Below, in pieces: positions 1-6,210 of a DNA stretch of 9,128 nucleotides. Origin of the DNA: CANNDT01 sp945876205 (GTDB lineage: Bacteria; Acidobacteriota; Vicinamibacteria; Vicinamibacterales; UBA2999). Position 1 is the first letter of the stretch, and the number at the start of each line of letters is the position of its first letter. The stretch spans positions 1 to 9,128 of the forward strand of contig CANNDT010000140.1 of assembly GCA_947503365.1 (NCBI GenBank). The letters run 5' to 3'. A model generated the notes under the pieces. It was not told where the DNA came from. It saw only the letters and a list, made by a program, of their open reading frames with translations, and did not search any database. The translations under genes were made by a program, and so were the position numbers.

Positions 1-1
1 C

Positions 2-2992
2 GCGGTACTCTGTTCCTTTCTCCTGGCGAGCCCCGCCCAGGCACAATCGCAGAGTGCTATCGCCGGCCTCGTCAAGGACACCTCTGGCGCCATCCTTCCG
101 GGCGTCACCGTGGAAGCCGCCAGCCCTGCGCTGATCGAGAAAGTCCGCACCGTCGTGACCGACGGTGGAGGCCGCTACAACATTGTCGCGCTCCCCCCGG
201 GTGTGTACGTGGTGACGTTTACCTTGCCTGGCTTCAACACCTTCAAGCGCGAGGGAGTCGTCCTTGCCGCCGGGTTCTCGGCTTCAGTCAACGCTGACAT
301 GCAGGTGGGCGCCCTTGAAGAGACGGTGACCGTCACCGGCGAGGCCCCGCTGGTCGATACGCAAAGCGCGCGGCAGCAGAAAGTGCTCTCGGCAGAAACG
401 CTGCAGACCCTGCCGACTGGTCAGCAGAGCATCGTCAGCCTGATCGCGCTGACGCCTGGCTACACCGGCAACGCGACGGTCGGCGGCAGCACGGGCGCCT
501 ACCATTCACAGCAGACCAAGGGAACGTTTCACGGCAAGCGCGGCAGTCACATCAACTACGACGGCATGCGCATCGACAACTACGCCGGCTCCGGCGATTC
601 TCCCGGATACCTGTTCAACAATCTCACGGTGGTCGAAACGGTGGTGGAGACCGGCGGCGCGAATGCCGATAGCGATTCGCCCAACGTGTCGGTGAATATG
701 GTGCCGAAGGAAGGCGGAAACAGCTTCAACTACGGCGTGTCGGGACTGTTCACCAATCACAATTTCCAGAGCAACAACCTCACGTCTGAGCTCAATGATC
801 GTGGCATCACCGACGTGCCGAAGCTGAATCGGATGTATGACGCGGGATTCACCATCGGCGGGCCCATTCGAGCCGACAAGGTGTGGTTCTTCGCGGCTGT
901 CCGGCGGTGGGGGGTGCGCAACCAGGCCGCTGGTCTCTACGTGAACAAGACCCAGGGCACGCCGTTCTACACGCCCGACCTTTCGAAACCGGCGTTCCGC
1001 GACGAGAGGTACCAATCGCATGCGACCCGCATCACCTGGCAGGTGTCTGAACGGAACAAGCTGAACATCTTCGCGGACCTTAAGCACGATTGCATCTGCC
1101 AGAGCGGCGGCTCGGCCTCCGGCCTGGGCAGCGGCGCGACCAGCGCGCAGGAAGGCGAAGCCTGGTGGCGCCTATGGCCCAACGGACTCATGCAGGCGAC
1201 GTGGACGTCGCCGCGCACCAACAAGCTGCTCCTCGAGGCCGGCGCCTCGATGGTGATGTTCCACTGGCCTGGGCAGCTTGCGCCCGGTACCAGCGAGGAC
1301 TACGTTGCGATCACCGAGCAGTCGACGAATTTCCGCTATAACAACGTCGGCGGCCTGTACCACCCGAAGCGGCGCGTCGGCGATCGGTTCACCCAGCGGG
1401 TGGCGGCGTCCTACGTCACCGGTTCGCACACGTTCAAGACCGGCTTCCAGATCGACGAGGGTTACTCCGACATCATCAAAGAGGGAACCGGATTGCCGGG
1501 CGCCAAGGGCGTCTCGTACACGTTCAATCGCGGCGTTCCGGTGTCGATTCGGTACGACTCGATTTACCACGAGACGTACTTCCAGAAGGCGGAGATGGGG
1601 GTGTATGCGCAGGATCAGTGGACGAAGGGGCGGGCCACGATCAATATGGGCCTCCGCTTCGACTACTACAACGGATACATTCCAGCGGTGAAGGAGCCCG
1701 CGCACGACTTCACCGCGGCCGCCGAGTATCCCGCCGTGCATGGCGCACCGTCGTGGAAGGACATCAGCCCGCGCCTTGGCCTTGCCTACGACGTGTTCGG
1801 CGACGGCCGGACGGCGGTGAAGGCCTCGTTCGGCCGCTACGTTTCGATGACCGGTAACAACCAGGTTCGCAATTACCACCCGCTGTTCCGTGCCGTGAAC
1901 ACGACCACGCGCGCGTGGACCGATGCCAACGGCAACTTCGTGCCCGATTGCGACCTGAAGAACTTCGGCCAGAACGGCGAGTGCGGTCCGATGGCGAACT
2001 CTTCCTTCGGCAAGTCCGACCCGAACGCGACCTCGTACGCGAAGGACGTGACCAACGGGTGGGGCATCCGTCCGTACACGTGGGACATGGGCGCCGAAGT
2101 GCAACACCAGTTGGGCAGGCTGATGTCGCTGACAGGCGGCTACTATCACAACAGCGACGGCGCGTTCTTCGTCACCGACAATACGCGTGTCAGCCCCGAG
2201 AATTTTTCGCCGTTCTGCGTAACGGCTCCAAAGGATGCGCACCTGCCGAAAGGGGGCGGTTACCAGGTGTGCGGCCTGTACGACGTGAATCCCGATCGAT
2301 TCGGCGTCGTTTCCAATGAGGTGACGCAGGCCAGCAACTTCGGGAAGCAGACGCGCGTGAACGATTTCTTCACGGTCAGCTTCGAAACACGGCTTGGCAA
2401 CGGCGGCCGGGTCGCCGGCGGCATCGATACGGGCCGCAGCGTCGAAGACTCCTGCTTCAACGTCGATTCTCCCGGGGCCGTCGCCGCAAGTCTGCCGGGC
2501 GCGTCCAATGCTCCGATTCCGCATACGGCGACGACCATCGACGGTCAGAAGACCTGCCATGTCGTGACGCCGCTCGCCGGCAACACGCAGTTCAAGCTGA
2601 ATGGCAGCTACCCGCTCCCGGCCGACTTCATGTTCAGTGCGACGATGCAGAACGTTCCGGGTACCAGTTACATCGCCACCTACAATGCGACCACGGCGGA
2701 AATCCTGCCGTCGCTGGGGCGCAACCTGTCGGGCGGCACCCGCACCGTCGCCGTTCCGCTGGTGATGCCGCAAACACTGCGGGAGGCACGGCGCACCCAG
2801 ATCGACGTGCGATTCACCAAGTACCTGGCGCTCGCGTCCAGCCGCCGCATCCAGCTCAATTTCGACCTTTACAATGTCCTGAACGCGGCCGACGTCCTTG
2901 GAGAGAACACCACCTTCGGCAGCAGCTGGCGGCGGCCGACGCTGATTCTCAACGGGCGCCTCGTGCAGTTCAGCGGCACGTACAACTTCTAG
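2..2992 (+). CDS. TonB-dependent outer-membrane receptor, Oar-like, 5'-truncated
   Basis: Outer-membrane beta-barrel receptor, probably importing a large organic substrate with TonB energy. The substrate cannot be read from the sequence. The frame is open to the left window edge, so the true start lies outside; the GTG at 110 is internal. The 996 visible residues begin in the end of a signal peptide (hydrophobic run, then SPAQA before QSQS). A carboxypeptidase-regulatory-like domain follows (about residues 20-95; GLVKDTSGAILPGVTV, then GGGRYNIVALPPGVY). Next come VTVTGEAPLVDTQ, a plug region to about residue 225 and a long barrel ending in the typical C-terminal phenylalanine (GTYNF). The barrel carries ISPRLGLAYDVFGDGR, a motif shared with the receptor at the right end. 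Mature Cys codons occur in close pairs (1091/1097, 1949/1982, 2216/2270, 2453/2555), suggesting disulfide-bonded surface loops. It is first in a probable operon with the hydrolase. Family is confident; no TonB box was pinned down. Confidence 0.93.
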   Translation, partial: AVLCSFLLASPAQAQSQSAIAGLVKDTSGAILPGVTVEAASPALIEKVRTVVTDGGGRYNIVALPPGVYVVTFTLPGFNTFKREGVVLAAGFSASVNADMQVGALEETVTVTGEAPLVDTQSARQQKVLSAETLQTLPTGQQSIVSLIALTPGYTGNATVGGSTGAYHSQQTKGTFHGKRGSHINYDGMRIDNYAGSGDSPGYLFNNLTVVETVVETGGANADSDSPNVSVNMVPKEGGNSFNYGVSGLFTNHNFQSNNLTSELNDRGITDVPKLNRMYDAGFTIGGPIRADKVWFFAAVRRWGVRNQAAGLYVNKTQGTPFYTPDLSKPAFRDERYQSHATRITWQVSERNKLNIFADLKHDCICQSGGSASGLGSGATSAQEGEAWWRLWPNGLMQATWTSPRTNKLLLEAGASMVMFHWPGQLAPGTSEDYVAITEQSTNFRYNNVGGLYHPKRRVGDRFTQRVAASYVTGSHTFKTGFQIDEGYSDIIKEGTGLPGAKGVSYTFNRGVPVSIRYDSIYHETYFQKAEMGVYAQDQWTKGRATINMGLRFDYYNGYIPAVKEPAHDFTAAAEYPAVHGAPSWKDISPRLGLAYDVFGDGRTAVKASFGRYVSMTGNNQVRNYHPLFRAVNTTTRAWTDANGNFVPDCDLKNFGQNGECGPMANSSFGKSDPNATSYAKDVTNGWGIRPYTWDMGAEVQHQLGRLMSLTGGYYHNSDGAFFVTDNTRVSPENFSPFCVTAPKDAHLPKGGGYQVCGLYDVNPDRFGVVSNEVTQASNFGKQTRVNDFFTVSFETRLGNGGRVAGGIDTGRSVEDSCFNVDSPGAVAASLPGASNAPIPHTATTIDGQKTCHVVTPLAGNTQFKLNGSYPLPADFMFSATMQNVPGTSYIATYNATTAEILPSLGRNLSGGTRTVAVPLVMPQTLREARRTQIDVRFTKYLALASSRRIQLNFDLYNVLNAADVLGENTTFGSSWRRPTLILNGRLVQFSGTYNF

Positions 2993-3005
2993 CGTATGTT
3001 CACCA

Positions 3006-3039
3006 TCGCGCGTGCCGCTCCAGCGGGTGGTACGCGCGA
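3006..3039 (+). promoter_or_regulatory. Intercistronic 15-bp hairpin abutting the hydrolase RBS
   Basis: Bases 3006-3020 pair with 3025-3039 around a CAGC loop, giving 12 Watson-Crick and 3 G-U pairs with no mismatch. The hairpin fills most of the 56-bp gap between receptor stop and hydrolase start. Its right foot overlaps the first two bases of the GAGGAG Shine-Dalgarno (3038-3043). No T-run follows, so it is not a standard intrinsic terminator on this strand. It could protect the 3' end of receptor mRNA, set the receptor/hydrolase ratio, or limit ribosome access to the hydrolase. The pairing is read directly; the role is inference. Confidence 0.6.
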
Positions 3040-3048
3040 GGAGATCCC

Positions 3049-3993
3049 ATGACAAGACGCATCAGCCTGGCGTCAGCGGTCCTCGCCGCGGCACTGTTCG
3101 CGTTATCGCCACGGCTCGGGGCGCAGGCGCCCAGTGACAACTTCAACCGCATCGTCCAGATCGCCAGCACCTATGACGTCGAACTGAACGTCATCTACCG
3201 CACCGCCAACAACTGGGACGCCAAGCTCGACATCATCCGCCCCCGCCGCGCCTCGACGCCGTCGCCGACGGTGATCTACTTCCACGGCGGAGGATGGACC
3301 AACGGCACGAAGGACGCGGGCCTGATGTCGGCCCTTCCGTATCTCGAGATGGGCTGGACCGTCGTCAACGTCGAGTACCGGATGGCGGGCGTCTCGCTCG
3401 CCCCGGCGGCCGTTGAAGATGTCCGCTGCGCGATGCGCTGGGTGTACCGGCATGCAAAGGAATACAACTTCGACCTCAGCCGGCTCGTGCTCACCGGGAA
3501 CTCAGCCGGTGGTCACCTGGCCCTGATCGGCGGCATGCTCACCGAGGACGCGGGGCTCGATCTCGGATGCCCTGGCGATCGCGGCGCCGGCCCGGTCAAT
3601 ACCGATCCGTTGAAGGTGGCGGCAATCGTCAACTGGTACGGCATCAGTGATGTGAAGGAGCTGCTCGACGGCCCCAATCGCCGCGCGTTCGCCGTGATGT
3701 GGCACGGGAGCCTCCCCAACCGCGAAGCGATTTCGACGCAGGTGTCGCCGCTCACGTATGTGCGGAGCGGGCTCCCGCCGGTGATCACCATCCACGGCGA
3801 CGCCGATCCGACGGTCCCGTATACTCAGGCACTGCGGCTCCGCGATGCGCTCGACAAGGCCGGTGTGCCCAACGAGCTCGTCACCGTGCCGAAGGGCGGC
3901 CACGGCGGGTTCAGCGTTGACGAGAATCTGTGGATCTACTCGGCGATTCGCGCGTTTCTCGACCGTCACGTTGGCGTCCTAGGCCATAGTTGA
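3049..3993 (+). CDS. Exported alpha/beta hydrolase, esterase-like
   Basis: Serine hydrolase of the alpha/beta fold, nearest in motif pattern to the acetyl-esterase / feruloyl-esterase-like (BD-FAE, COG0657-type) group; it probably cleaves ester bonds in the periplasm. It has 314 residues. A signal peptide is visible: basic MTRR, hydrophobic residues 6-20, cleavage near LGAQA (25-27). The oxyanion-hole motif HGGGW is at 79-83. Nucleophile Ser152 lies in GNSAGG. The acid is probably Asp253 in HGDADPTVPY, and the base His285 in GGHGGF. All triad positions are present, so it should be active. The ATG at 3049 is supported by GAGGAG at 3038-3043 with 5-nt spacing. It lies 56 bp after the receptor gene, with an intercistronic hairpin between, and almost overlaps the next gene. 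This context suggests processing of the substrate taken up by the receptor. The exact substrate (acyl sugar, plant-wall ester or other) is unknown. Confidence 0.9.
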   Translation: MTRRISLASAVLAAALFALSPRLGAQAPSDNFNRIVQIASTYDVELNVIYRTANNWDAKLDIIRPRRASTPSPTVIYFHGGGWTNGTKDAGLMSALPYLEMGWTVVNVEYRMAGVSLAPAAVEDVRCAMRWVYRHAKEYNFDLSRLVLTGNSAGGHLALIGGMLTEDAGLDLGCPGDRGAGPVNTDPLKVAAIVNWYGISDVKELLDGPNRRAFAVMWHGSLPNREAISTQVSPLTYVRSGLPPVITIHGDADPTVPYTQALRLRDALDKAGVPNELVTVPKGGHGGFSVDENLWIYSAIRAFLDRHVGVLGHS

Positions 3994-4003
3994 TGCCGCG
4001 ACG

Positions 4004-4010
4004 AAAGGGA
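4004..4010 (+). promoter_or_regulatory. Ribosome binding site choosing the start at 4017
   Basis: AAAGGGA lies 6 nt before the ATG at 4017 and favours that codon over two upstream in-frame starts: TTG at 3990 and ATG at 3993, which overlaps the hydrolase TGA by one base. Starting at 4017 also gives a compact signal peptide beginning MQRRR. The ATG at 3993 by translational coupling remains possible. Confidence 0.5.
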
Positions 4011-4016
4011 ATCCTG

Positions 4017-5204
4017 ATGCAGCGTCGGCGTATCGTGTTCGTGCTCACCGTCGTGGCGTGCGGATGGCTCGCGCTCGGTCTGGCCGCGCAGCAGGCGCGA
4101 ACCTCACCCGCGACGCGGAAGTCCGCGACGACCCTGCGGACGCCGTGGGGCGAACCGGACCTGCAGGGTATCTGGAACGGCGAGACGATTACGCCGCTCG
4201 AGCGGCCCGCCAGGTGGGCTGACACCCCCGTGCTGACGCCGGAACAGGCCGAAGCGGTGGAGCAGTGGGTGTACTCGACGCCAGGACGCGACGATCGCTC
4301 TCAGCGAGGCACCGAACGTGACGTCGCCGCGGCGTATAACGACCACTGGAATCCGCCGCATGCGCGGCTGTCCGATCGGCGCACCGGCCTGATCGTCGAT
4401 CCGCCGGACGGCCGCATCCCGCCGATGACGCCGGCCGCACAGCAGCGCACGCGAGAGGAACGCGAGTACCTGCGCGCCCTGCTCGACGGCACCGCCACCG
4501 GGCGCCCGGGGGCCTCGCTCTCACCGCGTCGCGACCAGCCGCCTCCCGGATACAACGTCGATCGGATGAACCGCTCCGATGGACCTGAAGATCGCTCGAC
4601 GATGGAGCGATGCTTCGGAATTGCGATGCCGATTTACGAGCGGGTGATGTACCGGATCGTCCAGTCACCGGGGCAGGTGGGCATCTACGCCGACTTCGGG
4701 CAGGGCCAGGGCTTTCTTCGCACCATCCCGGTCGATGGCAGTCCCCATCCGCCGTCTGCCCTGCGATTCCTGCAGGGCGACTCACGCGGTCACTGGGAGG
4801 GCGATACCCTGGTGGTCAGCGTGGCGAATTTCACTCACAAGATGGACTTTCGGGGCGCGCGCGAGAACCTGAGACTCACTGAGCGCATCACCCGCGCCTC
4901 GGCGGATCGGATCAACTACCGCGTGACGGTGGAAGATCCGACCACGTGGACAGGACCGTGGACCTTCGAGATGCCATTGGAGCGGCAGCCGGAGAAAGTG
5001 AATCAGGTCTACGAATCGACCTGCCAGGAGGGCAACTACGGCCTGCTCGGCATGATGGCCAGCACCCGCGCGGCCGAAGCGCGCTTCACGAAAGGCGAGG
5101 GGCCGGACCCCGCGACCCAGGATAACGCCAGCGGCGGCGGAACGGGCGATTCTCGTAACGTCGGCAACTTCCCCAGAGACAGGGCGGGCACCGGCGCCCG
5201 CTAG
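4017..5204 (+). CDS. Exported protein of the PWGxPDLQGxW family, function unknown
   Basis: 395-residue secreted protein. I recognise the family by its motifs, common in Acidobacteriota exported proteins, but know of no established activity. From the ATG at 4017: basic start MQRRR; hydrophobic segment 6-24, probably cleaved near LAAQQ; TPWGEPDLQGIW at 42-53; FLRTIPVDGSPHP at 233-245; GHWEGDTLVVSVANF at 258-272; and a Thr/Trp-rich stretch DPTTWTGPWTFEMP at 307-320, where beta-rich structure is likely. Two Cys in conserved settings (MERC 199; STCQEGNYG 336) could form a disulfide. VVAC at 12-15 weakly resembles a lipobox, but the hydrophobic run continues past it, so signal peptidase I is preferred. 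The last 35 residues are Gly/Asp/Asn-rich and probably disordered. Its start lies within 25 bp of the hydrolase stop, so it is almost certainly co-transcribed with it. A role in handling the receptor/hydrolase substrate is inference only. Confidence 0.85.
   Translation: MQRRRIVFVLTVVACGWLALGLAAQQARTSPATRKSATTLRTPWGEPDLQGIWNGETITPLERPARWADTPVLTPEQAEAVEQWVYSTPGRDDRSQRGTERDVAAAYNDHWNPPHARLSDRRTGLIVDPPDGRIPPMTPAAQQRTREEREYLRALLDGTATGRPGASLSPRRDQPPPGYNVDRMNRSDGPEDRSTMERCFGIAMPIYERVMYRIVQSPGQVGIYADFGQGQGFLRTIPVDGSPHPPSALRFLQGDSRGHWEGDTLVVSVANFTHKMDFRGARENLRLTERITRASADRINYRVTVEDPTTWTGPWTFEMPLERQPEKVNQVYESTCQEGNYGLLGMMASTRAAEARFTKGEGPDPATQDNASGGGTGDSRNVGNFPRDRAGTGAR
5184..5201 (+). other. Small GC hairpin at the end of the unknown-function gene
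   Basis: GCGGGC (5184-5189) pairs with GCCCGC (5196-5201) over a 6-nt loop, just before the TAG. It could slow RNA polymerase at the end of the operon, but no T-run follows on either strand, so it does not qualify as an intrinsic terminator. It also lies inside codons, which weakens the case for a regulatory role. Confidence 0.25.
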
Positions 5205-5549
5205 CTACACGCCGCTGCGGTCGATTTTCACCGAGTCGAGGTATTCGGCGACGGTGTTCATCACGCGTTCGGACGGCTCAACAAACTCCATCCCCGAGCG
5301 GTACGTCACGATGTCCTGATCGACGTCGCTGATGCGCGAATGCACGACTCGTCCCTTGACGACGATCGACGTCGTGCCGAGGGTCAGCCGGAGGTCGTGG
5401 AGGGAGTTGAGGTGGAGGGGAAACCGCGTTTCGACGGTGGCGCCGCCGCGGCTGATGTCCTTCACCAGCATCGGCTGAAAGACCATCATTTCGCCCTGAA
5501 GCTCGCCCAGGATGGGGACGCGCTCCGCGTCCCGCTTCTCGCCTTGCAT
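5205..5549 (-). CDS. Stand-alone PilZ-domain protein (probable c-di-GMP effector)
   Basis: 114-residue cytoplasmic protein that is essentially one PilZ domain, the family that binds cyclic di-GMP and changes partner contacts in motility, pilus or exopolysaccharide control. Both ligand motifs are visible: RxxxR at Arg6-Arg10 (RDAER) and DxSxxG at 31-36 (DISRGG). This argues for real nucleotide binding rather than a degenerate fold. There is no signal peptide, membrane segment or output domain, so it must act on a partner protein. It starts 23 bp after a degenerate receiver gene, forming a two-gene unit. No clear Shine-Dalgarno precedes the ATG; instead an extended -10-like element lies 9-17 bp upstream, so it may also be transcribed separately. 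The stop codon touches the stop of the convergent gene with no gap. The partner cannot be named from this window. Confidence 0.88.
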   Translation of the reverse strand: MQGEKRDAERVPILGELQGEMMVFQPMLVKDISRGGATVETRFPLHLNSLHDLRLTLGTTSIVVKGRVVHSRISDVDQDIVTYRSGMEFVEPSERVMNTVAEYLDSVKIDRSGV

Positions 5550-5557
5550 CGAAGGCG

Positions 5558-5566
5558 ACTATAGCA
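5558..5566 (-). promoter_or_regulatory. Extended -10-like promoter close to the PilZ start
   Basis: On the - strand this reads TGC-TATAGT: a TGn extension and a hexamer matching TATAAT at five of six bases. It stands out in GC-rich DNA. It ends 8 bp before the ATG at 5549, so transcription would begin at or within a few bases of the start codon, giving a leaderless or nearly leaderless mRNA. No good -35 was seen at 16-18 bp; extended -10 promoters can work without one. The motif spans only 9 bp, so chance is possible. Confidence 0.35.
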
Positions 5567-5572
5567 GACTGT

Positions 5573-5953
5573 TCAGTTCATCCGGAGCGCGGGGCGCGAG
5601 GCCGGGAGGAACTCTTCTTCCTCTTCGGCGAGCTGCGAGATTGCTTCGTCGAAGTCCTGCCCCTCGTACTCGGTGGTGTAGGTCAGCACCGGAATCGTCC
5701 GGGTCTCCGGATCCAGCTTCAGCATCGTGAGCAGTTGAAACCCTTCGAGCTGTTCGATCCGCGCGCAGAGAATCACAAGATTCGGGAGGACCTTCTTGAT
5801 CTGCGAATAGGCGTGGTCACTCGATTCCACGAACACCATGTCGTAGCGGCCGGCATCGAGCACAGATTCCAGCATGCCGAGCACGTCGGTGTTGCCGTTG
5901 ACGACGACAACTTTCTGGACTGGCGTGACAGCGACCGGGGTCATGTTGACCAT
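5573..5953 (-). CDS. Degenerate CheY-like receiver (pseudo-receiver)
   Basis: 126-residue single-domain protein with a response-regulator receiver layout but without the phosphorylation chemistry. Beta-1 is VVVVNGN (15-21), where the usual acidic pair is replaced by Asn/Gly/Asn. The segment PNLVILCARIEQLEGF (57-72) aligns with the classical P-D-L-V-L-L-D block, and the phospho-acceptor Asp is Cys63. The Thr of beta-4 is kept (PVLTYT, Thr91). The conserved Lys-Pro near beta-5 is missing; five Glu run at 110-114 and the protein ends shortly after. It is therefore expected to work by protein contact, not phosphotransfer. The ATG at 5953 is chosen because AGAAGG lies 10 nt upstream. It leads a two-gene unit with the PilZ gene, suggesting a shared signalling complex. 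The fold call rests on motif alignment by eye; the lost Asp is read directly. Confidence 0.75.
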   Translation of the reverse strand: MVNMTPVAVTPVQKVVVVNGNTDVLGMLESVLDAGRYDMVFVESSDHAYSQIKKVLPNLVILCARIEQLEGFQLLTMLKLDPETRTIPVLTYTTEYEGQDFDEAISQLAEEEEEFLPASRPALRMN

Positions 5954-5963
5954 TCGTAACCGC

Positions 5964-5969
5964 CCTTCT
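5964..5969 (-). promoter_or_regulatory. Ribosome binding site of the pseudo-receiver gene
   Basis: On the - strand AGAAGG lies 10 nt before the ATG at 5953, a somewhat long but usable spacing. The alternative in-frame ATG at 5946-5944 would leave 19 nt, so this site decides in favour of 5953. Confidence 0.5.
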
Positions 5970-6037
5970 GGCCAATCCCTGATTCAGGATCCGTGCCACG
6001 CAAAAAACCGCCTATTCGCCACTGTTCCGTTGTTTTC

Positions 6038-6043
6038 AGGAGG
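6038..6043 (+). promoter_or_regulatory. Consensus Shine-Dalgarno not serving an annotated gene
   Basis: AGGAGG is the full anti-16S consensus, placed exactly 7 nt before a GTG codon at 6051. It lies 167 bp before the aldehyde dehydrogenase ATG and cannot serve it directly. Its last two bases form the foot of the stem-loop at 6042-6086. It is the main argument that the short ORF at 6051 is translated. Confidence 0.5.
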
Positions 6044-6086
6044 CCCGGCCGTGGGTGTCCTCTGCCAAGTTGCCCACCGCCGGGCT
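6042..6086 (+). promoter_or_regulatory. Strong stem-loop upstream of the aldehyde dehydrogenase gene
   Basis: Bases 6042-6057 pair with 6071-6086: 12 Watson-Crick pairs, 3 G-U pairs and a single C-C mismatch (6050/6078), around a 13-nt loop. The stem encloses the GTG at 6051 and touches the AGGAGG, so folding would hide the start of the short ORF. A possible competing pairing is CCGGCC (6045-6050) with GGCCGG (6140-6145), which would open it. The following bases are only mildly T-rich (GTTTGTTT at 6095-6102), not a normal terminator tail. It may be a cis-regulatory RNA, attenuator part or DNA operator; which one is inference. Confidence 0.5.
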
Positions 6087-6122
6087 GGTAACTCGTTTGT
6101 TTGCCAAATCTTGACCCTCTGA
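6051..6122 (+). CDS. Possible 23-residue leader peptide upstream of aldehyde dehydrogenase
   Basis: Short ORF starting GTG, 7 nt after a perfect AGGAGG, ending TGA at 6120-6122. The peptide begins MGVLCQVAHRR and ends SFVCQILTL, with two Cys-Gln pairs and two adjacent Arg. It has no recognisable family, and no run of one amino acid as in classical biosynthetic attenuators. Its first part lies in the stem-loop at 6042-6086. Translation through codons 1-12 would melt that stem, so it could couple ribosome movement to downstream folding. The stop is 88 bp before the dehydrogenase ATG, too far for direct translational coupling. The frame is also open upstream, so the ORF itself has little statistical weight; the case rests on the ribosome binding site and spacing. 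Confidence 0.3.
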   Translation: MGVLCQVAHRRAGNSFVCQILTL

Positions 6123-6210
6123 CACTTACCCTCGCGGTTGGCCGGCACCCTAGCCGGGTTTCAGGGCAGCACTTGCCGGACGTGTTCGCGATACGGCACT
6201 CTGTGCAGGA

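Larger units (their letters stand above)
5954..6210. promoter_or_regulatory. Divergent intergenic region with structured leader
   Basis: This 257-bp gap separates the divergent pseudo-receiver (-) and aldehyde dehydrogenase (+) genes and must contain promoters for both. No -35/-10 pair could be called with confidence on either strand; TTGACC at 6111 has no matching -10. Visible elements are an 11-bp palindrome CCTGATTCAGG at 5978-5988 (possible operator, but short), an A6 run at 6002-6007, a perfect AGGAGG at 6038-6043 with a short GTG ORF, a strong stem-loop at 6042-6086, and a weak 5-bp stem at 6142-6157. Confidence 0.6.

Noticed and set aside
1172..3055. A 627-codon open frame on the - strand opposite the left receptor gene
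   Set aside because: The + strand frame has clear receptor domains and motifs. The antisense frame is Arg/Ala/Val/His-rich with no recognisable domain, as expected for an antisense shadow in GC-rich DNA.
4050..4065. VVAC in the unknown exported protein as a lipobox
   Set aside because: The Cys is only at residue 15 and the hydrophobic segment continues for about nine residues after it, fitting ordinary signal-peptidase I cleavage near LAAQQ better.
5978..5988. CCTGATTCAGG palindrome upstream of the pseudo-receiver as an operator
   Set aside because: Five-base half-sites occur often by chance, and no regulator gene is nearby; noted within the intergenic entry only.
6111..6139. TTGACC at 6111 as a -35 element for the dehydrogenase
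   Set aside because: The bases 16-18 downstream (around GCGGTT) do not resemble a -10 element.
6142..6157. CCGGC / GCCGG stem before the dehydrogenase as a terminator
   Set aside because: The stem is only 5 bp and is followed by GGTTTCAG rather than a T-run; too weak to call.
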